From contig OZ020269.1 of assembly GCA_963971225.1 (NCBI GenBank), positions 15,808,421 through 15,872,420 on the forward strand: 64,000 nt of DNA, in the 5' to 3' direction. Shown here piece after piece: positions 23,200 to 33,620 of this stretch; within the stretch, counting starts at the first letter, position 1; every line of letters starts with the position of its first letter. The position numbers and the translations under genes were made by a program. The notes under the pieces were generated by a model. The model was not told where the DNA came from. It was given only the letters and a program-made list of their open reading frames with translations, and searched no databases. Source of the stretch: Melieria omissa. Taxonomy: Eukaryota > Arthropoda > Insecta > Diptera > Ulidiidae.

Positions 23200-25245
23200 A
23201 ACTTTAATCTGGAGGACTTGAATTACTTAAATGTACATATTCAAGTAAATATGGGATTTTTTCAGAATAAGTTCAATCATTTTCCAGTACAACTTAAATA
23301 TTTTTTTAATTAAAGAAACCATTTACAAATACAGAGAAAATTTCTCCAAATTGATTGAAAATATTTTCAAAGAAAGAAAATAGAGACGTTTTGTTGAATT
23401 GAAAGAAATTATTTTAAAATCAATTTTTTTTTTTTTAATTTATTCAAAATTTCAAATATAGGAAAATCTTTTTCAAACTGAAAGAAAATATTGACAAATA
23501 TAGGGAAACCTTATTAAATTAACTGAAATAATTTTCAAATATAAGGAAACCTTTTTCAAATTGAATGAAAATATTTTCAAATACAGATACATTGAATTTT
23601 AAGTTGAATGAAACCATTTTTAAATACAGAGAAATCTTTTTCCAAGTGAATGAAAATATTGACAAATAAAATAAAATCATTTTCAAGTATCGGGAAATTT
23701 TTTCCAAAGTTTTTTTTCAAGTATATAGAAACTTTATTCATATTCCAGTATAGAGAAACCTTTTCTAAAGTGAAAAAAATATTGACATATATAAAGAAAC
23801 TTTTCAAATTTTTCAAGTTGAATAACATTATTTTCAAATATAAAAAAACCTTTTTCAAATTGAATGAAACCGTTTTTTAAATATAGGGAAATTTTTTCAA
23901 GTTGAATGAAATCATTTTCAAATACAGGGAAACTTTTTGAAAATTGAATGAAACAATTTTTATACAAAGAGAAACTTTTTTAAAAGTGAAAGATAATATT
24001 GACAAATATAAATTAATTTAAATCATTTTCATATATAGGGAAACTTTTTTTCAAGTTGGATGCAATTATTTTCAAACATAGGAAACCGTTTTTTTAAATT
24101 CAATGAATCAATATTCAAGTATAATAAAACCTCGTTCAAAGTGAGTTAAACTATTTTCAAATATAGATAAATCTTTTTCAAATTGATAAAACCATTTTCA
24201 GATGCAGAAACCCTGTTTTCGAATTGAATGAAAATATTGACAATTGAATGAAACCATTTTCAAATGTAGGGAAATATTTTTTAAATTGAATGAAACCATT
24301 TTCAAATACAGATTTTTTCAAATTCAAATTGAATGAAATCATTTTCAAATATAGAAAATCTTTTTCAAGTTGAATGAAATCTTTTTCAAGTTGAATGAAA
24401 CAATTTTCAAATACAAAAACCGTTTTCGAATTGAATGAAAATTTTGACATATATAAGAAATCAGAAATTTTTGCAAAGTGAATGAAAACATTTTCTAATA
24501 TAGAGAAATATTTTTCAAATTGAATGAAACCTATTTCAAATACAAAGGAACTTTTTTCAAATTCAATTAAATTCAAATTTCAATTAGTTTTTTAATATTT
24601 TCCTATATTTTCCCTTTTTCAAGTTGATGAAATCATTTTTAAATATAGGGAAATTTTTTTTAATTGAATGACACCATTTTCAAATATAGAGAAATATTTT
24701 TTTAAGCTAAATTAAATTATTTTCAAATTGAATGACACCATTTTTAAATACAAAGAAGCCTTTTATAAATTAAATGAAACCATTTTCAAATACAGAGGAA
24801 CTTTTTTCAAATTCAATCAATTTCAAATTTCAATTCGTTTTTTAATATTTTCCTATATTTTCCCTTTTTCAAGTTGATGAAAGAATTTTTAAATATAGGG
24901 AAATTTTTTTTAATTGAATGACACAATTTTCAAAAATAGAGAAATATTTTTCAAGCTAAATTAAATTTTTGTTAAATATAGGGAAACCTTTTTCAAATTG
25001 AACCATTTTCCATTTTCAACCATTTCAAATACAGAGGAGCTTTTTTGAAATTCAATCAAATTCAAATTTTAATTATTTTTTTTTTAATATTTCTCCATAT
25101 TTTTGCTTTTTCAAGTTGATGAAGGAATTTTTAAATATAAGGAAATTTTTTTTAAATTGAAGAGGAAATGTTTTTAATGAAAAGAAAATATTTTCAAATA
25201 TAAAGAAAACGGTTTCAAATTCAATTAAAACTTTTGGCAAATAAA
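23200..25245. repeat. AT-rich satellite, about 41-bp unit, around 2 kb, with a 240-250-bp higher-order part
   Basis: The unit is roughly TTTTCAAATATAGGGAAACC, then TTTTTCAAATTGAATGAAAC, then CA. GAATGAAATC occurs at 24331 and 24372, a 41-base step. From about 24540 a larger unit repeats: ATTCAATYAA followed by TTCAAATTT, TTTTTTAATATTTTCCTATA and TTTTTCAAGTTGATGAA starts at 24561, 24811 and 25050. Open frames on the minus strand (such as 24178-24576) arise because the unit lacks stops in that phase and encode repetitive Phe/Ile/Lys/Glu peptides; they are not genes. The array ends about 0.5 kb from Dll exon 3. Confidence 0.9.
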
Positions 25246-25263
25246 GTGAATTGAAAAGAGGTA

Positions 25264-25471
25264 CAGTCGTGTCTGGGTATAGTGAACTTCCTATATAGTG
25301 AACACCCAAATTTCGACATCGAGCCTCTAAATATAGAAAAAATTTTCAAGCAAATAAACAAAAAGTGTATTTTGAGCAAATAAAACAAGTTTTTGAACAA
25401 AAATTTTAACCTTGATATAGTGAACAACCTCAATACAGGCCAAAACAGTTCACTATATCCAGACTCCACTG
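25264..25471. mobile_element. pogo/Tigger-like MITE, 208 bp
   Basis: Inverted ends CAGTCGTGTCTGGGTATAGT on the left and, on the right, the reverse complement CAGTGGAGTCTGGATATAGT are flanked by TA (25262-25263 and 25472-25473). Ends of the form CAGT-GAA/GTCT-ATATA-TGAAC are like those of pogo/Tigger elements in the Tc1/mariner superfamily. There is no coding sequence. It inserted at the end of the satellite, 265 bases beyond the exon 3 donor. Confidence 0.75.
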
Positions 25472-25735
25472 TATTTCCATATTGGAAAATAGTTGTATTA
25501 AATAAGAAAATGCTATAAACATTTTTCTTCACGCTTATTTAAACGCTTATTTGGATAAAAATACTTTAAAAAACCAACAATTAGTTGATTAGATATTGAA
25601 TACAAATTATATAAATAGTTCTCAAAGCTCCTCACAAGTGTTATAAATTTCACACTGTTGAAAACTCTCCCCTTTGACTCATTCAAAAATTTCAACAAAT
25701 TCATAAACAACTCAATAATTAATAATTTTACTAAC

Positions 25736-25929
25736 CTGCGTTTGCGTTAGGCCCAGACTCGCCGCCAATTCGGCGCGTTCCGGCAGCGCCAGATACTGTG
25801 TGCGCTGGAATCGTCGATTGAGCTGCTGCAGCTGCAGTGAACTGTAGATCGTACGAGGTTTGCGCATTTTCTTGCCCTTTCCATTCACGCGCAATCCAGA
25901 ATCTTCGCATTTGTCGGATATTGAGAAAT
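25736..25929 (-). CDS. Dll: Distal-less exon 3 (homeodomain residues 1-44)
   Basis: Third coding exon, encoding [19 protein letters not shown] and then homeodomain positions 1-44: the N-terminal arm ([11 protein letters not shown]), helix 1 ([11 protein letters not shown]), helix 2 ([14 protein letters not shown]) and the start of the turn (TQTQ). As far as I can recall the Drosophila protein, every residue matches. The acceptor is TCGTTGCAG before 25929. The donor is CAG followed by GTTAGT at 25735-25730, so the split falls between Gln44 and the expected Val45. Reading through the donor gives SKIINY and a stop, unlike the family's KIWFQNRR. The exon is 194 bases in phase with exon 2, and residues 100-164 of the protein end here. 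Recognition helix 3 and the C-terminal half are not in the window. Codon use is GC-rich against very AT-rich flanks. Exon 3 alone cannot encode a DNA-binding protein. Confidence 0.97.
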
Positions 25930-25935
25930 CTGCAA

Positions 25936-27300
25936 CGAGACCAAGCCAAGTGAAACGTTATAGGAAACTGTCACAAATGTCAATTTTAACTCTAATGTCG
26001 CAATGGAATTTACAAGCAGCCCATAATTGCCGCGAATGCGAGCACAACTGACAGTCGAACAATTTAATCGATCGCTGCATAGTTGAGCATTTTTCAGAAC
26101 GGAAGATTGTGGGTAAATTTTCCAGCTGAAAGTATGCAACAACGCTTTCGCTTTATTCTGTTTATTAATATTTATGCGCAGCGCTGGGCCATTTTTCGAA
26201 TTCCTCAAATTCTACCAAAGGTTTTTCGCAATGCGAAAAGCACTTTGCCGCATTGCTCTGTGGTGCACACACAACGTCGAGGGCGCTCGAGAATGTTTGT
26301 TTATGAATTATTTAGCAAGCATGAAACTAGTTGGAATTCACATTTAAAAATTCCCTTTTATGCGCACAACGACTGACCGACAATTGGCATTTCACTTGTT
26401 GCATTTTTAAGCAACCTGTTGCTGCTCGAAATGTCGCACAAGTGTTGCCGCCTAAACGTTTTCCCCAACACCGAGTTGCAGCCAATTAAATGCCACAAAA
26501 CATTTCGATAAAAGTCAAAACATCGAGCGACGCACACACTCTCACTCACGCACCGAAGCAGCCAAACAACAACACGGCTGGCGTTCGTTTTACTATAATT
26601 GCATTAATTAAAATCAAAGTTCAAAGCACTCGAAATGTAAACAGACGCACACAAGCACACGTACACATACACAAGCGCAACGACGGACAGATTGTGCGTG
26701 GCAAGTAGCTGCGGCGGCGGCGTCTGAAAATTGCAAAATAATTCAATAATAAACAAGATTGTCGCATTAAATATTAGCCGACATATTGCACCATTTCGCC
26801 CGACCGATAATTATCATCATTACTATTGGCGATTGCTACCATTAACAAAAACCGGCTGACATTTAGCGGTGCGTCAGCGCACACCCTTTGGCTGTTACAC
26901 ACACACACACTCACGCACAGCGTTTACTGCACATAGACGCGCAGACGCTGGCCGTCTTCCCTGCGCCGCCGTGGCAGTGTCACACACGACTGCCAGTCCG
27001 CCATATGCAGAATGGAGTGTGTAATTAATTACAACAAACGAAATTGTAATTACTGCAATTATAATTACACATATGCGCCCACACGTCGGCGAACGCTCAC
27101 GTGCGCACCTAAACATAGAAATGAAAATGGTTTGTGCCGCGGCTGAAGAGTGAAAATTCCAACAATTGAAGAGGAGGGCAGCTGGCATTTCTTTAAAATA
27201 TCGATTGCTAGCATCATGTTGATTAATTAATCAATTGATTGACTAATTAATTGATTGGAATGTGTTGTAAATCATGTAATTCTTCATTAATTAAATGTTT
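25936..27300. other. Transposon-free island beside the homeobox exon (enhancer candidate)
   Basis: A GC-richer island just upstream (in gene direction) of exon 3, with CA runs (26640-26675, 26898-26920) and a terminal TAATTA cluster. Minus frame 26895-27188 and plus frame 26083-26376 have no family resemblance. Being closest to the homeobox exon and lacking transposon relics, it is a good candidate for constrained regulatory sequence. Confidence 0.35.
27021..27297. promoter_or_regulatory. Cluster of TAATTA/ATTAAT homeodomain-type sites
   Basis: GTAATTAATTAC (27021-27032), TTGTAATTAC and ATAATTACAC (27045-27070) are followed by GATTAATTAATCAATTGATT (27221-27240), CTAATTAATTGATTGG and CATTAATTAA. 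These are TAAT-core sites, bound by many homeodomain proteins including the Dll/Antp types, and TGATTAAT/TTGATT words resemble Exd/Hox half-sites. AT-rich DNA yields some by chance, but the density and partial palindromes stand out. Function is not shown. Confidence 0.35.
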
Positions 27301-27920
27301 TGTAACAAATTTGAAAATACATTTTTTGATATAAATTTGAGTTATTTTAGTTGAAAGGAAAATTACTTACTTACTTTTAAGAAATAATTCATATGTTAGA
27401 CATGTTTTCCATGGCTAGAATTAAATTACAATAATTCTATTTTTTTTTTCGATAGTGTATACGTCACAATCTTAAACATTACATCTTAAACATTCAATGG
27501 TGGTGAAAGGGTTATATTACAACAATTCAATGTTTTTTTGTGATATTTTACACGTCTCATTCTTAAATGGTGATGAAAGGGTTAAATTAAATTCAATGCT
27601 TTTCTTTATCCCAAATGTCACAATACTAAAAGTCACAAATTCGTTTGAAAAAGTCAATACTGGTGATACTTGAAAATCTCTACAAGCTATATGAAACAGT
27701 GAAAACTCGTTGAGTTTTTCATCTGCGAGTATTTTTTAATAATATAATAATAACACTGATCATAATAAGATCATCATATATGTAATAATGATTTTGGGAT
27801 AACATTTAGTTTGATTTGAAGAGAACTTTGGAGCTTTAAGAAGATTAAAGATTTAAAAAAGGGTCTTCATCTCCATAACTTTACCAACATTTGATGTGTT
27901 TGTATTCAAAAATCTGGCTT
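27301..27920. repeat. AT-rich stretch with a decayed repeat of about 80-100 bp
   Basis: Between about 27415 and 27615 the series TTAAATTACAA, TTCTATTTTTTTT, a GTATACGTCACA-like motif, TTCTTAAA and GGTGATGAAAGGGTTA occurs about three times. No gene. The region then leads into the TTAA MITE. Confidence 0.45.
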
Positions 27921-27923
27921 TAA

Positions 27924-28166
27924 CCCTGTCGGGACGGAGTTTAATTTTGGAAACCAAAATACTCTTGATAAAAATGCTTTGAAAATTAGGGCTACAAAAT
28001 TATGTTAGATACTCAAAATTTCTTAAATCGTCCTTTTATCCGGAGACATATAATTCGAATTTATTTCGAATAATTATTTAATTTCGTGGGCCAAAAGATC
28101 TCACTAATTATCTTGAGGGGCCTTAAAAACTTGCTGGGACGTATTATCCCAGTAGTCCCGAAAGGG
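27924..28166. mobile_element. TTAA-flanked MITE, family 1, copy 1 (piggyBac-like)
   Basis: TTAA at 27920-27923 and 28167-28170 flanks inverted ends CCCTGTCGGGACGGAG and, on the right, the reverse complement CCCTTTCGGGACTACTGG. TTAA target duplication with CCC-starting ends is the piggyBac signature. The 243-base interior has no coding capacity. It is clearly homologous to 60407-60643, sharing CGGAGTTTAATTTTG, TCCTTTTAT and AAAAACTTGCTGGGAC. Confidence 0.8.
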
Positions 28167-28519
28167 TTAAAGAATATATTGGTGATCCTGTCTATAAACT
28201 AGACCTAGACTAGGCTTAGTCTATATCCAGTAGTTCACGCAAGATTATTTTGGGAATTCAAATTCAACCCAAATAATTGTTTCAAACATTTTTCGTTACA
28301 GATATGGTTTCAAATAGTATTTGGCTCAAAATTTGTGTACGGAACCTCTTCCAAATTGAAATCCTGTATGCGCCACTGTCCATATTTCTTGTCTCTTGAA
28401 ACAGTGCTACAAAGTGTTACACCTAATTTCTATTCGGATTCTGATAATAAGATTCCCTAAGAGATACTTCTGCAATTTCACAGATTGTTCCAAGACAGCA
28501 ACGGATTAAGAAGCTGAAA
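28167..28519. repeat. Spacer with a decayed copy of the CAGTGGCGCACACAGG-type MITE
   Basis: Positions about 28290-28378 read ATATGGTTTCAAATAGTATT, TTGGCTCAAAATTTGTGTAC, then AAATTGAAATCCTGTATGCG and CCACTG. This is colinear with the right half of the MITEs at 55629-55765 and 58129-58262. No left end was found. Confidence 0.55.
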
Positions 28520-28523
28520 TTAA

Positions 28524-29111
28524 CCCTTTTAGTGCCAGAGCCGATATATCAGCTCTTGCTGCACTAGCGAGTAGGGCCAGAGTCGATATATCGGCCCGCG
28601 CATTGTAGCGCTTTACTATTCGCATTGCGAGAAAACTCTATCACAAAATAAATTTGCAATACGTTATAAATGATCTTATTTCATTACAAGAGAATACAAA
28701 AAAATAGTTTTATGTTTTAACTCTTTGTGGACGTTTATGTTATCGCGACTTTTCGGCAGCGTGTTATGTAAACAACTGCTTGAAGACTCTCGCGAAAAAA
28801 CGTTGCATTGCCGCAGCGAAACGTAGGATCAGTTAGTGTCTCCTCGATCGTTGTTGTGAATAGTATATTTCGTCCCAGTTGCAGTTTGAAAGCGTCATTT
28901 TTGTTATTGCCGTTGTTTTCCGCTTGTGTCAAACAAGATTTCGAAAATTCTATTCATTCTCTATTTCATCCTCTGTATGCTGCTTTTTGAATCATGTAAA
29001 TATTGTTTCTCGTTTGGATTTTATGAGCATTTTCCCAAACCCTAGTAAAACTGTGAAATTCGGCCGGTTATTCTCGCATAGGCACCTCTTTTTCGCCCGG
29101 CACTAAAAGGG
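28524..29111. mobile_element. TTAA-flanked MITE, family 2 (piggyBac-like), 588 bp
   Basis: TTAA at 28520-28523 and 29112-29115 flanks the 13-base inverted ends CCCTTTTAGTGCC. Near the left end the word CCAGAG(C/T)CGATATATC is repeated twice (from about 28535 and 28580), like the subterminal repeats that transposases bind. The interior has only short open frames (28808-28990, 28879-29106) without similarity to transposase. No copy of this family elsewhere in the window. Confidence 0.8.
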
Positions 29112-29593
29112 TTAAATGGCACTTCAGCCATAGTTGTTTACAGTACTAAGAATGTTACAAAGGCAAATGGAGAAAGATTAGAGTTCTAGTCAGTTAGTTT
29201 GTGTCAATCATACCTTTTAATCACTTTCAGGAAACACGAGTATTTTAAATTGGGTCTAAATAATGTGGAAAGGCACCTACGTCCTGGGACACATGGAGAT
29301 TGTGGGTAACAATAGCTTCGACATTGACTAGAACATGCTTTGAGCCTGTTCTATGTGTGACTCTTTGACTGGAATTGCCTTTGAGTTGAGCCTTTTCTAC
29401 ATGCGGCTCTGTGGTTGGAATGAACTTTGAGCTGAAGTTGTTCTACTTGTAGCCATCAAGACCACAGCAAGCAAATGGGTTGTCTGTTGGAGTTTTCCAT
29501 GTTATAAATACATACATATTTAGTTAAAATAATTGTAATATAATATAATAAAATAATTAAAATAAATTGTAATATAATTTTAAAATGATGTGG
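29112..29593. other. Intronic spacer, no gene
   Basis: Ordinary sequence. Words GAACTTTGAGCTG and GCCTTTGAGTTGAGCC give a weak internal duplication near 29340-29440. Confidence 0.3.
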
Positions 29594-30064
29594 GAGATTT
29601 AGTACCAATTTTGATAAAGAACGAAATAAACACTTAAGCACATTTTCAGTTTTGACTTAATTCTGGTGTTCAAGTTAATTTCTGAGCTTTGATGTATTCA
29701 GAGACCTATAGTAGAATTTTATGACGAATATTTTCGTGGTACATTTTGTCCTTAAAAAGTCCTGTTTTACAGGACATTTTTGGCATTTTAGAAAAAAATG
29801 GTCAAATTGACCCATACAAATAGGAGCTACAGGGTTAAAATGATCCACAAAAATGTTCTTCGTAGTATTATACATCAAATTGCTGAGCACATCATATACC
29901 TAAAATTTGATGTTACATGGCTTTCGTATGCCGATTCACCATAAGAATATGCAAAAAGGGGAGCCCCCTAAAAAAAATTCTGACGCAAACTTTTAAAACG
30001 CCGATACACGTATATTTTTTTTTTGCCCCTCTACAAGAATCCGTTGTCAGAACCTTGTTATTTG
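29594..30064. repeat. Dispersed repeat, copy 2 (about 470 bp)
   Basis: Same element and orientation as 17069-17520, at high similarity over its whole length. It differs by point changes and a short insertion near its right end (ATCCGTTGTC) that copy 1 lacks. Dll exon 3 lies between the two direct copies. Confidence 0.9.
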
Positions 30065-33000
30065 AACCTTTGTTAATCAGTGTTTCATCGTCACGCAGTA
30101 TCATTTTTTCATTTTCAATTTTTCAATCTGCTTCTTTCAATTTTAAAAATTAAAAAAAATTTAATTTTCGACCACTGTATTCAGCACCATTCGAATACAT
30201 GTTCCGATTGAAAACCAACCACAAATGCCCAACTCAACTCGAAATGACGTTTTTATGCACACGCTGACAGTAGCCCACTGTGCCACTGCGCACCGCAGGA
30301 GGTCGTCGCTTATGCTGCTCGCGGCGCTCTCTCCGTGAAGCGGCCGGTGGCACACACCACAAATCCCATAATTCACTTCAGTTGCGGTTCGGTTCAAACC
30401 CGCAGCTCGCAGGCGCGAAGACCGATAACCGGTAAACGTTTGTGTTGCGTTGCCGAATGCCATAAATAAAATCGTGTAATTACATATGCTCGTGATGAGG
30501 CAATGGTGTTGGCAGCAGCAACCACAACAGCAACAACAACAGCGCACAAGAAATGTGACAATTTTGACACCAATAAATGAGCGTAAAACGCCCACCAACA
30601 ACAATTAAATCGAAGTGAACTGCTTTGAAATATTTGAAGGTTTATTATTTATTTATTTTGTTGCATTAACTGTTTGGAAGAAGTAGAAAATGAGGTTTTG
30701 CATGGAAACTTGTGCGTTGAAAAATTTATTAATGAAATTGGGGGGGGGGGCAAAGGCTCAATCACGTCAGTCAGTCAGTCTTTAGTTTTCAATGTTTTTC
30801 ATGTGCGCTCACACTCACGTAACTGGTGTCCAAATTTGTAGATCGCTGATTTTAGGCGCAGATTGTGACGCTACGTGTCCACGTCTTTCAAGTGCCGTCA
30901 AGGTTAATTGTTTTGCGATTGTCAAATCGTCAACGTGTTGGCGTCGCACATCGTCTGGTCTGGTATGGCGAACAAAATGCAAAATTACGTTCATGCAAAA
31001 CAAAAAAAATCGCAACTGCTCAACCATGTAAAAATACAAACAGCAGGAAAAACGTCCGAAAACAAAAAGCAACACAACAATGCACACACCAGAAACAAAA
31101 TGAGAAAAAAAACATAAAACAAAAAACAACAAAATTGTAGCTTGAAAACAACAGACCAAAAGTAAAAATGTCACAGTCAAGCGCGCAATTATGTCACAAA
31201 AAAATAAAACGCCAACAACCGCACAATAAACGAAATTAAATAGAAAAAAACGTACACGGCAAAGACATAAAAAGATGAATCGATGAGCGAAATCACAATG
31301 AATTCATCTTTCCACTCGAGGGCGCACATGAAACCAGTGGCTACTAATTTTTTTTAAATATATATTTTCTGTTTTTTTTCGAATATCTTTTATGTGATCA
31401 TTTTTAATGTTTACACAGGTATTAGGGATTTGTATGGGAAATTATGTAGCGACCACAAATCGATTACAAGAACTGAGCACAGCGCTGACCGCAAGGACGG
31501 CAAAAGTCAATGCTCGTCTAACAATTCAATTAGTTATTTGTTAGTTGAAAAAAACAAACCTATGGACTTGTTGCTGACACATGACCAAAACCAAACAACC
31601 AACAACAGCGACAGCGGTGTTCAGCAACGGCAGCGCTAACGGTGTCGCAGCAGTCGCACAGCTGAAGTGTTGCCAGGCGCGACCATGACGACGCAGTCAG
31701 TGAAAATTTGGCAACAGCTGAGCTGAGACCGAGCGAGTCAACTAACACTCGACATGACAACGTGCAGTGCACAGCAACAACAGTTGAGGCAACAAGTTGA
31801 CGATGGCGTTGAAGTAGCAGCGAGCAGCCCAAACAACTTCACTGCTCGAGTGCGCCGCTCAAGAGGAGTAAATAGGAGCTGTAAGTGGAGCCATGACAGT
31901 GTGGCTGGAGATGACATCGCAGACGACTCGGTGCAGACGAAGACGCAGGCAACGTTCAAAGTTGTTGTAAACTTAAAATTGGAGTTGACGATGAGAATGT
32001 TTGGCGTTATTTATAATTCACTTGCCGCGCTGACATTGCCTCCAGCTGCCATGTGCACATAATGAAAATTGTCATTGTTGTTGTTGTTGTTATTGTTATT
32101 TACTTCACCTTCATTCATTCAGCATTCAAGTGCAATTAAGAAGTGTTTGAGTGCGCTGCTCTTTTTCGTGGTTGTTGTCAAAGTGTCCGTTGTCGTTGTC
32201 ATTGTCATTGTTCTTATTGTTGTGCAGTTTGATTTAAGTTGTGTTGTTGTTGTTTGTTATTCTTACATCTGTAGTGGTTATGATATTTGCCACTTGAGCG
32301 CATATTATGGAAAATACCCCAAAAAAATAATAACAATAAAAAGCCATGCAAAACAAATTAAATAAGAAGCATTAACACCGTTTTTGCTGCCACTTGGTTT
32401 TTTTTTAACTGTTGTCAAGTGTGATCGCCCAAACACGCAGCCACCAACCTTTTCGAAAAGCCTTAAATCCCTTCTCCAATGCACTATTCACTCAAACGAT
32501 TGGCATAATTTTTTCCACCATTTTAGGCATTCGGGTTGAACAAAATAACAACAACAATAAAATCCCTACAACCACAATGGATTTGTCAACATGTGGTCCC
32601 GTTGTGTGCGCCGCTTTGGGTCTCTCTTGGTCTCTCGTGTCAAATCGATCACATGCGCACAGTCACACAAACATTTATGCGCATTTATGAGAGACAACAA
32701 AAGCAACAACAACAACATGGCAGGGGGTAATAGTGTCCTTTACACATGAAAATGGCGTAGATAGAAATCTTCATTGCATTGGGTTTTTGTCGCATTCGAA
32801 TAGTAACCAAAATAAAAACGAAAAAAAGCACACAAAAAAAAGGTCAGTCAGCAATCTCACGTGACACATGAGGCGCCATTATGGCAGCTAACCGCGTGTC
32901 ATAGCGACGATGGCGCACGATGATAAAATGCTCCCTGCAGTATTCGAGTGTGGCTGCCGATTTGCCTGCGTCGCGTCGCTTACACAGCGCACCAAAGGTC

Positions 33001-33348
33001 AATTGGTCGGTTTTTGGTGGAGAGCGGTTTTTGGTGGGAGGACGAACAGGACATTGGCACGTTTTGGGTTTTTATTTTTGGCATTGTATGCCAATATTTA
33101 TTTATTGATTGATTGATTAACTATTGAGTGAGGGTTTGTGGTGTGACCGCATTGCACTGACCGTACTTAAGAGTTTTTATTTTGGAGTCGTAAGAAGACG
33201 CAGGCAGTGCAGGAAATTTTATAAATTCTTAAAAAAGATGCATTGAAATCAAAAGGACAAACGACGAGGACGACGAAGTCTGTGATTTCATATTTTAATC
33301 AAATTAGATACTAAGTCAGATGATAAATTGTAAAGCAGTGCAGATCTC
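30065..33348. other. Transposon-free islands with simple repeats (enhancer candidate)
   Basis: Two GC-richer islands (30170-30600 and 31430-33100) with CAACAA/TTGTTG runs, a G10 run at 30741-30750 and GTCAGTCAGTC. They are separated by an A-rich segment (31000-31300). Long overlapping open frames (30161-30604 minus, 30815-31180 minus, 31754-32062 plus) are simple-sequence products. No gene is recognised. Confidence 0.3.
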
Positions 33349-33358
33349 GAAAAGCATT

Positions 33359-33610
33359 AATGCTGCCACTTTAAAAATTTTTTTCCGACCAAACATCCGA
33401 CCAAATCCGACCTCAACCGACCAAATTAAAAATTTTCGTTATCTTTAATGTCATTTTTAAATTACAATTTAATTTTTTTAATAAATTTTGTGTACTAATG
33501 AAAAGATATTCACATCACAAAACGGACCGAAATTCGTTTAAGCAGACCAGTGAATCAAAGTAATAAAATCTGACCAATTTTGGTTCGAAAAGACCAAAAG
33601 CGGCAACTCT
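33359..33610. mobile_element. hAT-like MITE, 252 bp
   Basis: Ends AATGCTGCCACTTT and, on the right, the reverse complement AGAGTTGCCGCTTT are imperfect inverted repeats. They are flanked by an identical 10-base word GAAAAGCATT (33349-33358 and 33611-33620), consistent with an 8-base hAT duplication plus chance matches. The interior repeats CCGACCAAA several times near both ends. Confidence 0.55.
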
Positions 33611-33620
33611 GAAAAGCATT

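Larger units (their letters stand above)
1..25735 (-). other. Dll: Dll intron 3, partial (splits the homeodomain)
   Basis: This intron runs from the donor GTTAGT after homeodomain Gln44 leftward to the window edge, so it is at least 25.7 kb. I looked on the minus strand for the expected next exon (Val-Lys-Ile-Trp-Phe-Gln-Asn and the RSKYKKM segment) and found no open frame with it. The acceptor should lie before position 1. The intron's contents are listed separately: minisatellites, transposons and several islands of mixed composition. A very short or diverged exon could escape a reading by eye. Confidence 0.75.

Noticed and set aside
23519..24576. Minus-strand frames with Phe/Ile/Lys/Glu-rich peptides
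   Set aside because: They read straight through the 41-bp satellite; the periodic peptide follows the DNA repeat and is not a gene.
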